In this document: in pieces, positions 22,239 through 32,400 of the stretch
Numbering within the stretch: position 1 is the first letter of the stretch
How the letters are laid out: every line of letters begins with the position of its first letter
Assembly (NCBI GenBank): GCA_903813345.2
Contig: CAIIXF020000006.1
Location: 5,942,989 to 6,002,988, forward strand
Length of the DNA: 60,000 nt
Direction of reading: 5' to 3'
DNA from: Owenia fusiformis
Taxonomy: Eukaryota > Annelida > Polychaeta > Sabellida > Oweniidae
The notes under the pieces: model-generated
The model's database searches: none
Seen by the model: only the letters and a program-made list of their open reading frames with translations
What the model was told of the DNA's origin: nothing
Position numbers and translations under genes: made by a program

Positions 22239-22806
22239 GCCACAACAAGAAGATGCCACTGAAGAGGATCCAGGGAAAACAGGTAAATTGTCATTTAATA
22301 CAACGTTCTCACATATTTGTAAATTGTTCTTTGCGTGAATATCTTAAAGAAAACTCAAAAACAAAACTACATGTAGAGATTTGAACATTACAGTTCTCCT
22401 GAAAGCAAACGTTTAGTTGTGGACACATATTCATTTTTGGTATAATTGCTCGTTTTTAGATCTTATATATGAAATAGTAATGAACACATTGTTTAGAAAA
22501 TTGTCATCGCTGCTTGCAATTTTTCCATCGCCGATATCTTTGACTCTAGATTCGGTAAACGACGTGAACACCCAAGAGCAAAGACCTGGACGTACAAGAA
22601 CAAATAGCGAAAGCAACGACGATAAGATGTTCAAAATCACGGACGACGATGCTAAACCAACTGCAAGGGAAGTGACACTTAGTGAGGAAGAGGAGAAGAG
22701 TGACAATGTAGTGATAACTTTGGATGGTGGGCTCGAACTTAAACCAAATGACCCACCAGGATTGCAAAACGCTGCGATTGTAATGATGAACAGCTTTCAA
22801 CTTTAA
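22239..22806 (+). CDS. HVCN1-like: Alternative 3' exons of Hv-B (long C-terminal form)
   Basis: Two exons, 22239-22282 (acceptor AATTCTAG, donor GTAAAT) and 22550-22806 (acceptor GACTCTAG, stop TAA at 22804-22806), continue the frame of Hv-B exon 9 exactly if the terminal exon at 20963 is skipped. Exon 9 ends in phase 2, 22239 accepts phase 2 and passes phase 1, and 22550 accepts phase 1. The resulting protein would be 618 residues, with a tail of about 100 residues that is acidic and Ser/Thr-rich (including ARE-VTLSEEEEKSD) and ends in QL. An AATAAA at 22973 supports a transcript end here. Functional differences between the two tails are unknown. Confidence 0.72.
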
Positions 22807-22972
22807 TTGTTTTTGAGTGAGTATTACGAAAAAAGTTTACATGACCCTTTTTTCTTAAAGGTGTCAACCCAAATATTTTCTATTTTTGTAATTTATAAAC
22901 AGTCCATTGCAAGTGCCTATTGATTTCACTCATTATCTCAGATATTTGAAGTTTTGATATAGTTTAAATATA

Positions 22973-22978
22973 AATAAA
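22973..22978 (+). terminator. Polyadenylation signal for the long Hv-B form
   Basis: AATAAA lies 167 bases after the stop codon at 22804-22806. No exact AATAAA was seen shortly after the earlier stop at 21059. Confidence 0.55.
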
Positions 22979-23162
22979 CATACTGGGGTCTTGGTGGGTT
23001 GCCATCTTGTTTTTTTTAAAATGGCCGTTTGCAAATACAAGAGAAAGACTAAATGTTCAAGTTATATAAAACGCGTCTTTTCTCGAATCTCTTGAAAAGT
23101 CATAACAAATGAACTTCCATATATTACATGATATTCTATTTCTAAATGCATAGTACTATGTA

Positions 23163-23490
23163 TCTCATACTTAAGTGGGTTTGGGGTAGATATCACTCGG
23201 GAATATATAATCATATCTGAGGAGCGGGCAGGATATATTGTATATGTCCCGCTCCAGGCCAAATGCGGGCAGATATGATATATCCATCTCGCTCCCGGGA
23301 ATTTTTCAAAAGTTTAAAAAAGTTTAAATATCAAAAGTTTTAATTTTTTAATTTTAAAATTTAAATTTTTTAAGTTTAAATGTTACAATTTCATTGTATT
23401 GAACAAAAAGAATATTACGAAAATGTTAAATATAAATATCTTGTCATTTGAAAAAGGTTATATCTACCCTAAACCCACTCAAGTATGAGA
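23163..23490. mobile_element. MITE with 30-bp inverted ends and TA target
   Basis: A 328-bp element. The terminal inverted repeats at 23163-23192 and 23461-23490 match at 28 of 30 positions (the left end begins TCTCATACTTAAGTGGG). TA lies on both sides (23161-23162 and 23491-23492), as expected for Tc1/mariner-type insertion. The interior has AT-rich runs and CGCTCC/GGAGCG stretches. There is no coding capacity. Confidence 0.8.
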
Positions 23491-23495
23491 TACAC

Positions 23496-23710
23496 CAGTT
23501 ATGCACGGTCGGTTTGGATACATGGAATATCCCTTGGGATAGTGTACAATACATCTTCCCTCGGTCCCTTTGGTCCCTCGTACCCTTTGCATTCGTTTGA
23601 CTTCACTTCTTAAAAGAGAGCTTCTGCACGCAGGGTAGGTCCCTCGGGAAGATATATTGTATATCCCTCGGGATATTCGCTGTATCCAACACCTCCCAGT
23701 GCATAACCCC
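23496..23710. repeat. Inverted-repeat element abutting the MITE
   Basis: The ends GTTATGCAC and GTGCATAAC face each other. Further in, GGATACA, GGAATATCCC and ATCTTCCC blocks pair with the right half. The middle, GTACCCTTTGCATTCGTT to GCAGGGTA, is related in reverse orientation to 43247-43335. Confidence 0.6.
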
Positions 23711-24321
23711 TATATATTATGTTCTTGGCATTTTCTCTGATACCTATATAATGCTAAAGTAAGCTGTTTTCAAAGCGGATATCTTGAAAGCAAGTGGTGT
23801 GCATATGGCACAGAAATCATTTGAGCTAGCTTCCCTTTGATTAAGTTATATGTTTAGTTTTCCAAATAAGTACATATAAACCGGTATACAGTATCCGTTC
23901 ACAGATGGTTAAATGTTATTTTAACCTATTTTTATCTGTAACTCTCTGTAATGAATTGATGAAGAAATATACAATACTATGTACGAGATATGCTTTTTCT
24001 AAAAATGTGATACCAATGTATACTTTTTTGTTGTTCCAGTGGCTGCAAACATTCACGATATGGAATGTTGATCTGCTCGATCGCATATTGACTTTTCCAA
24101 CCAGGAACGTGAAAAAGCAATTAGTTTATAGTAAATATATTTTGCAAATAAGTAAAAGATCTGAGTTATAGTCTGAAATTAACAGTTTAACAAAGTTAGA
24201 ATTTGTGTCAAAAGAGATACAAGTATTAGATACTTTATACTATTTAATACTATGTATTGTAATGATTTGTACTTACTGTACAGGGTATCCCTTGAAACAT
24301 AGGGATATCCATATATATGGG
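23711..24321. other. Intergenic, no gene seen
   Basis: AT-rich sequence with short chance reading frames only. I see no feature that can be named. Confidence 0.4.
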
Positions 24322-25117
24322 CAAAAGAGCACGTGCAGTATGGTAATTGATTTTAGACGGTCATATCTTACTGTACTGTGACGACCCTTGGGCACGCCCG
24401 TCAGGGCCACTACTACAGCTGAGACTGTAATAGTGACTTGCTATCGAAGGTCATTACACCACTTTCTGGGCATAAATACAGTGGTTTTTATTAAAACAAT
24501 GTGTTTTCTTTCAAATGAAGTACCCATGATGATAAAAATATAAATCACACAATTCGAAAAATTATGAATAGGGAACCCTTGTCAACATTTTTTTCAAAAT
24601 ATTGAACCTATTTACTCAAAAGAGGATCTTCTTTTTCTGATTTTTATTGCATGAAAACATTATTCAACAAGGGGTCTAAGACATTTTCAAAAATAGAATG
24701 GTATTGAAAGTCTAGTTTTTAAGATATCAATTTTCGATGACCAAAATTATGCTGAAAACAATGGATAGCACGAGTTTTCCCTATGGGAAAATAACATGGG
24801 ATATGTGGTTTTTAACTTTAACTCCTTTCAATACCAATCCCCTTTTCAGAAATTGTTAATATAGTGTAGAGGAGACCTTCGATATGTTTAAATTGAGAAA
24901 AACAAGATCCTCTTTTTAGAAAATAAGCCTAACATTTTTCAAAAAGTGCCAAGGTGGGGCCCTAATCCATAATTTTTCAGAGAGTTGGATTGATATTTTA
25001 CTATCATTGGGACTTCACTTAAAAAACATATTGTTTTAATAAAAGCCACTGTATTTATGGCCAGAAAGTACTCATTGTGAAAGATATACAGTACTGCCAT
25101 ACTGCACGTGGTCTTTT
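24322..25117. mobile_element. Foldback element of about 0.8 kb
   Basis: Left arm about 24322-24620 and right arm about 24850-25117 are reverse complements (AGAGCACGTGCAGTATGG at the left end, CCATACTGCACGTGGTCT at the right). The left arm carries an extra segment of about 90 bp (about 24370-24462) absent from the right arm and from the half copy at 21856-22170, probably a nested insertion. Confidence 0.75.
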
Positions 25118-26270
25118 ACGATAATTGATACTTTTGAAATCCATGAATTCTGCTATTCTACCACATCCTGCGCCATGTGTATTGATATCAACGGCATTAT
25201 ATGTGTGCTATCGTGATGTCAACACAATTGTTTACCATGGCCATGCAATATATATTGAAAATATTGCTTATTATTTCTTAAAAACAGCTTTAATGGTAAT
25301 TTTTTATCAAAAATATTAATTTTGCTATGGAAACTCGGACAACATAACAAAATATGCATCAAGTCCTTCGATAATTTATAACTGGTTAATAAAAGATGCT
25401 TCCGACCATCTCTCAAAAGGGGTTGCTTGATATGTAGTACTCATTAAAAAGTAACACGTTTCATAATGTCAATATGTTTTGTTTCCTCCAACACATGCTT
25501 AATATATTCAATTTACTAAAAAATTCGATAAATTACAATCATTTAAATACGAAATTGAATTAGTCTCAATTCTGAAAATAATTGTTTGAAATCATTTATG
25601 TGCATTGATGAAATCTTAATGTTTGGAGGATACAAAATTGGACAGCAAAACCTAAATCCACCACAAAAATAACAATATCTTGACTGATGGTTTTATTGTC
25701 TGTAAGTAACTTAAGGGCACTCTCTGGCGAAATCTTAAACAAATGATGCATCAGCAATGTTAATATAAACAGTGTGTTGGAGGATACAAAATATTAGACA
25801 AATGGTATATGAATAGAAAAAGTATTTCATTGCATGGCTTTACACACATCTAGTATCGCCCTTTTAAGAGTTGATGTGAAACATGTTTTTTATGTAGTTT
25901 GAAAAATATCAACGCAAGCAATGCTCTGTATTGCTGTAATCCGGTTTTGTATCACCTAAAACAAATCAAAATTTTGTTTTTTGACAAAATCATCATTTAT
26001 AGGTTGTTTTTGAGAAATAATAAGCAATATTTTCAGTATACATCGCATGATTATGATAACCAGTTTTGATGACTTTAGAGTAGCACTCATCAAATGTCGC
26101 TGGTATCAATACACACGACGCAGGCTTTAGTAGAACAACTGATTTTGAAAATATCAATTATCGTAGCCCATAAAGACGTGTCCGATAAGCACAGTTAGCG
26201 TCGGTTATTTTTGTAGAAACATTATATGCAATTCGTAGTACTGTTGCTCATTGCATTGGTAGCATTGTAT
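25118..26270. other. Intergenic, no gene seen
   Basis: AT-rich sequence. Fragments near 25125-25330 and 26000-26160 look like diverged reverse-complement relatives of each other (the CACGACGCAGG and TGGTATCAATACACA type blocks recur), which suggests another decayed inverted repeat. No coding exon is supported. Confidence 0.4.
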
Positions 26271-26575
26271 TATATGCAGTGAACCCTGGACGTTTAGAAT
26301 GAGTTTATTTATTGTAACTTAACGTTCAAGACGAATTTGGATTGCTTATTGTTATACAATAACTGAAGCCTGGACGTCCAAGACAGTTTATTTATTGTAT
26401 TACATTGATTGGACATGATGAGCTTGTTTATTGTATAACATGGATTGAACAATAATATTTATTGTATGATATGGATTGTACGTTGAGGACGAGTTTGTTT
26501 ATTGTATAACATGGATTGAACATTGAGGATGAATTTATTGTGTAACATTTTTTAAACGTCGAAGATGAGTTTGGA
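26271..26575. repeat. Degenerate 50-65 bp minisatellite
   Basis: Repeated blocks of TTTATTGTATAACATGGATT and TTGAGGACGAGTTTG with variable spacing, about five copies, most regular from 26400 to 26550. No coding capacity. Confidence 0.65.
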
Positions 26576-27114
26576 ACGCTGACGACTGGATGAAGAATGT
26601 CCCGTTAAAGTCTAGGACAAGTTAAAGTATGCATATGGCAACGGCACGAGTAATCAAAACGCAGCATAAACACATACAATACTTTTGTCTTCAAAATATC
26701 ATTGGGATATATCCTCAGCATCCATCAAATGTTATAAGTTGTATATAACTATAGATAATAGTGTATTGAGGCGTGGTTATCATAGCTTTTTGCAGGGCAC
26801 GTGGCTAATTTTGGAAAAAGTAGATATCAGATTCTATGCTTAAGGTAAAATGGGTACCTTTTGTAGAGGTATATAGCAAGTTGTAAAGACTGTCGAGCTC
26901 ATTCAAAGTTGTTTTAATAAGTCCAGAATTAAACAAGCTTTCATATGATACATAACATATGCTGGTATGATATTTGGGATTGGTGGTTGATGGGGGACGG
27001 TCATTATGAAACACCCTGTATATATATTGTACAGTTTAAATAACCTTCAGTAGTGCGTATCTTATTGATTAACATATGCTCTTCTGATTCTTACCATTAC
27101 TCTCCTTGCTATTA

Positions 27115-27228
27115 CGATAGATTTACATGTACAATAAATTATAATATTTTTAATAAAATACCATTTTCCATGATAGATTTACATGTACAATAAATTATAA
27201 TATTTTTAATAGAATACCATTTTCATTT
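27115..27228. repeat. 57-bp tandem duplication
   Basis: GATAGATTTACATGTACAAT starts at 27115 and again at 27172, with near identity over the whole 57-bp unit. Confidence 0.8.
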
Positions 27229-27276
27229 TTTATTTCATAGAAAATAGAATAATGCATGGTGTCAATACCTGCCATT

Positions 27277-27400
27277 TGTTACAGACGCCGAACGCCGAAC
27301 ACCAACCTTCGGAAGCCGAACACTGTCCACAAAACGTTGGAGACTATAACAATATTTTCATCAGTTTTGGTGGTGACCTAACTAGGCCAAAAGTGTTCAA
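27277..27400. mobile_element. Relative of the 54.1-kb transposon end
   Basis: GTTACAGACGCCGAACGCCG, then a GGAGACTATAACAATAT block, then TTTTGGTGGTGAC, in the same order as at 54108-54226. It therefore looks like the right end of another copy of that element family, with the rest lost or diverged. The 79-codon frame at 27252-27491 crosses it and is not treated as a gene. Confidence 0.6.
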
Positions 27401-27499
27401 TAATAATGAACACTTGATATGTCTTCAGGGAGGGGACATTCCAAAACTGTATCCGGGTGTCCTTGTCCTCCACTGGCTTCCGGCAGCTTAGGTACTATA

Positions 27500-28900
27500 T
27501 GTCCCGTAATTCAATAATATGAATATAAAGTCAAAAGTAAAATGGAGTTTTTTATCTCTGAGTTTGGGAATCTAACGAGTGCGGTTTGTCATGACATCAT
27601 GAAAATGTGTGTAGGTCAGAGAATAAATTGAAGATGAGATGAGGTATATAATAGATAAAGAAGTGATCCACTGAAATTGAAAATTCCCCACGATCCGTCG
27701 GGTGGGGGACATAGCCTGCCATCTTAAGAACTATTTATAGCTGACCTTTGGTTCAGGAATTGTGTTAAAAACCCAATTAAAAAAATAAAAATATTTTTAC
27801 ATCCTTTTTGCTCAGTAAAATTGTATTTCATTGTCATTTAATTCCACTTTCCCAAAGAGGAATAGTTGTCAAACTTTTCTCGAGTATCGTAATACTCAAA
27901 GGATATGTGAAGAAGGATGTGTAGAAGAAGTTTAAATTGATATTATCAGATATTTACACTTAGCAGCATTCAAATAAGACATCGTCAGCTCAGTTTACTG
28001 TTGATGTATCTACATTTTCCTTATTTTGAGATAAAATAAGTTAAACATAAATACTCCAGATATTTATTTCAGAATGTGCACATAACCTAATAGTGCACTG
28101 AAAAATACAGTAAGGGGGTAGATACCCCAAAATGAACCTTAGCATTGCAATCCTCGCGACCTACACATTCAGAACCTGTGCTCAACTCAAAACTTTAAAT
28201 TTTTCAGATACACTTAATGTGTTCTGAGCTGACGATATAGTTTAAGCAACAGGCCTGACTGTATATCCAATAAGATCTACAAATGATTAGACACAAACTG
28301 TCAGATTATTTCTTTATAAAAACAAACAAAAATTGTAATATGAATATTCATTTATTGGATTTCTAAGATATATAGATGCCGAATATATTTATCCACTGTA
28401 TAACACATACTACATGATACTTAAATATATATGTGTAATATAAACTAACATGGGCGTTGATTAGCCCAATGTACATATATCTACATCATACTGTGACTGT
28501 TAATGATATTGTGTATATTAGATATACATATAAATTAAAAAATATAAAACAATTTAATTATATATTATATAATTGTACGACGAAACATCTCCATGAAACT
28601 CCTCAGACTGCAAATGTTGTATGCCAATTTAACTTTTATCAGTTCCATCTATCTTCCACGGATACATTATAAAATACGCCACCTGGTTACAATAACAAAA
28701 GTGTAACGATTGTCACAAACGCTGACACCGAACGCCGTTACAAAAAGTCGACTACTTAGCATTTGAATCCTTCATAAAAAATTACTATTCTGATTAAACG
28801 CAAAATGTAATCAATCCAATGGATTCAATTTTCTCTGATGGTCGGTAAATGCATAAACACCCCTGTTGTTAGCATTGGCTACCAATTTTTAATTTTACTT
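27500..28900. other. Intergenic, no gene seen
   Basis: AT-rich sequence between the dispersed repeat and the tandem repeat downstream of RFX6. No exon or RNA gene recognised. Confidence 0.4.
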
Positions 28901-28904
28901 GAGC

Positions 28905-29426
28905 TAACATATATATTTCATAGAGCTACCACATTGAAGTTTCTTTACTAAACGCATATCAGTTCCCTTGATTATCAGCTACCACATTTATTCTCTTGAA
29001 CATACGCATAACTCCGATTAATATAAGCTACCATAGTTTAAGATTTCTTGATGATCTCTAAACGCATATCAATTCCCTAGATTATTAGCTACCACATTTA
29101 TTCTCTTGAACATACGCATAACTCCGATTAATATAAGCTACCATAGTTTAAGGTTTCTTTAATGATCACTAAATGCACATCAATTTCCTTGATTACTAGC
29201 TACCACATTAATTATCATTCAACATATGCATAACTCCGATGATAATAAGCTACCGAATTTCAATTTTCCTTTATGATATCGAATAATAAATAAACTCTAT
29301 GGATGAATAGCTACGTTTGCACATAAAAATATTTCTTGGACAAGTAGTTAACACACAAATCTGCTTAATGATTAGCTTCTACACTTTGATGAAGAACAGT
29401 TCACACACAAATTCCTTGATGATCCG
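28905..29426. repeat. About 110-bp higher-order tandem repeat at the RFX6 3' end
   Basis: Blocks beginning AGCTACCACATT recur at about 28925, 28978, 29088 and 29199, alternating with related AGCTACCATAGTTTAAG blocks. That gives a 110-bp unit built of two half units. Decayed copies continue up to the RFX6 stop codon (TAA at 29427-29429 on the minus strand), so the transcript's 3' UTR is probably made of this repeat. TTTATT (AATAAA on the minus strand) occurs within units, for example near 29097. Confidence 0.75.
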
Positions 29427-32400
29427 TTAGCACATAAAAGCGGTGCCGATGTGTGGAAGTTGTGGCGTTTCTGAGTATGCTGATAAAGGTGGGCCAATGG
29501 GGTGGCTTGTTTCAATGACACCATTAACGGCCATGTTGAAACCATCTTGGTAGTCCTCACAGCTTTGTGGAGCAGACGTAGATGGACCTGGAATGGCAAA
29601 AATGAAGTAATGAACTGTGAACATGACATGAGTTTTCTCTGGATAATAATTGTGCGTAACATCATCAAAAGCCTATGTTAGGAATGAATCACGTGTATTG
29701 GGTTTTAGGAGTAATAATAGCGAGGCCGCTGGGCCAAGGCTGTTAATTGTCCTAACACCCCAGTCACATTTCCTACGGCGACCTTGCGGTCTATCATTTC
29801 TGCGGCCAGTAGCTTTTCTACGCTCGCCGCAGAATTTCTGCGCTCTCATACTTTTGCAGTCACATTTCCCACGGCAGCCGCACGGTGAATTTTTAATTTC
29901 TATTGATAAATAATAGTTTTTTTTCATTTTATTTACAGCAGGACAATTTATAAATGTTATTCATAGTGCTAGGATGTAATATCAAATGAAAAGTGATCGG
30001 GAACCATTGACAAATAATGATTCAATCTTGTTGAGTCAGTTGATTTCTACGGGGACCTCAGAAATGAACAAAAATTATAACTCCGAGTTATAATTCCTAC
30101 GCCTTCCCTGCAGCCTGTAAAAATCTGCATACGCCGTACGGAGGCCGCATGGCGAGCGTAGTTTTTCTACGCTCGCCGCAGAAATTCAACGATTTAATTG
30201 ATCTGCGGTCGACTTGCGGCCGCCGTGCGACAAATGTGACTGGGGTTTAAGACCCAATACGAATGGTTCATCTTACTTAAATCACACACTGGGTACTGAC
30301 TCTTATGAAAGGTAAATGGTCCATTTAGGAAAAATTGAATTCCTTTTACCAGAACCATTTATTCCACAATAGATTTTTGGGGTCACCCTGAATTTCTAAT
30401 CAGAAACCGGTGAACTAAAAGCTACCTTGTTCAGGCTGGCAGGTTTGTACAACACAGGAAGGGCGGATTGGCTGCTTATCTAGAAGATTGAGTGGGTCTC
30501 TTGTCTCGTTGCTGTAGTTCGCTCCAGGTCTTGATTGTATAACAGAAACATGCTCCACATGCGGTTTAGAGGTCGCTTGGTTATAGTTAAGTCCTCCATT
30601 ATTACTTGTATTAGGAAAATAGGACTCTGCAATATCAGATCATCAATTATCATTTATTAAAAAGATGGCTACTCACAAATATAGGCTACACTACGAATTC
30701 ACATATGTAAAAACAAAAACGAATGGTCAATATGGAGTACGATGTTTTACCCGAGCATTGCCTGAAGCAGCTATTGTTTCCGTTTTGAGATGATCCCTGA
30801 ACCACATCAAAAGCACTTGATGACCCAACAGTTGTGCCACCTTGCGGTAACCCCATAGAACTAGAATAAGGCACATGTGGCGCATTAGATAACGCCCACG
30901 GATTGTGGTTGTAATCCGAGTAGCAAGGTTCAGCTGTGTAAGCTGTGGGGGCCATGATGTCCTCTCGGTGCCCCAAAGAGTACGGGTTGTGATATGGCTG
31001 GGTCCGGAATGCACTGAGGTGGTCGTAACCCCGATATGTTGGTTGGTGAGTATATTCTGATTGGCCTGAAAAGTTAGACAAACATTACAAATTTGAATTA
31101 TGTTTTAAATTTTGCATCCAAGAAACAATTGAAATTTGACTTCAAAGACATGATAAATAAATCTACAATCAAGAGAGCTATTTCAATTTCGAACCGGTGA
31201 CTTTTTAAAAATAAATAAAATATGTCAGAAATCAATTTAAAACCCCCACATTTTGAGAATGCACGAATAAAATATCACAACAGTATTACTTTAAAAATAT
31301 ATATTTCTTCAAGTTTCTGTAGTAGTGTATGCGTTTTAAGAGATCTATTGTAACATACCTGTAAAGTAGGAGTATGGGTAGTGCGAGGATGGATGTGACA
31401 GGGTGTTTGTCTGACTGATAACACTTCCTCTCTGGCCTATCATGTTGGGAGATATAGGTGGCGTCAACATACTGTTACCAGCAATCTGAAAATATCAACA
31501 AATTAATGAAAATTAACACACAATGTACATCTTACTCGATATAAACCCGACACCCATATTTGATATTGTGCTATAACAAATTATAATTACAAAATATTAC
31601 ACTGGTGAATAATAAATGGCAATCAATTCAACAGGAGAGATTGCCCTAAATCAGCCCTACGTACCTGCCCCTGCATCTGTGTCATTCTAGCCAAGTTAAA
31701 TAGATGGTCCCCGGTAGAAAAGCCAATGTTTCTATCATAGGGATGCTCGAGGTAAAGTTCCCGTTTCACATTTGGCTTTGGTGTATAGCAAGATTTGGCA
31801 GGGCCACTATCCCAAGGACTTATACCCCTTTCGTCTGAAATAAATGACTGCATTTAGATTTTTTGATCATCTACACCAACCATACATTAAGAGGCGGAGG
31901 GTAAGTAGTAAAAGTTTGTCTGAAATAATCCCATTCCATATATGATATATGGATATTCAATGAGTTCTCACATTTTACATGCACATACCCATTTTTATAT
32001 GCTTATCAAGGATGTTTTGGAGTTCCCCTTCTTTTTCTTTGTGTAACTGAGATTCTACTGCTAACAACACATACTCGTCTAGCAGCATCCGTATCAGGTG
32101 AAAAGACCCTAAACAGAAGGAAATGGTTGTAATGTAAAAAGATAGATACATAATTCATACAGGAGCACTGAGTAAATGCTGAGCCAAAATTAAATAATTT
32201 TAATTTGGTTGAAAAAATGTTACATTAAATGACCTTGAAGATATGTTTCCATGATTTTTGAAAAATATGACTACTTTTAATTGGTCTGCATTTGAACGAT
32301 GCATCACATTCCTTCTATGACAAAGATATTTAATATCTTTCTCTATATCTTCGTTTTGCTTTACATAGTAAAGAATAAGTTCACAATTTTGACCATTCCA

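Noticed and set aside
29650-29927. Frames of 84-87 codons in RFX6 intron 18
   Set aside because: They overlap the GC-rich end of the 29758-30245 transposon and repeat its terminal sequence.
30727-31014. 95-codon alternative frame over RFX6 exon 17
   Set aside because: A shadow of the real exon in another frame; the in-phase frame gives the expected Tyr/Pro/Ser-rich RFX6 tail.
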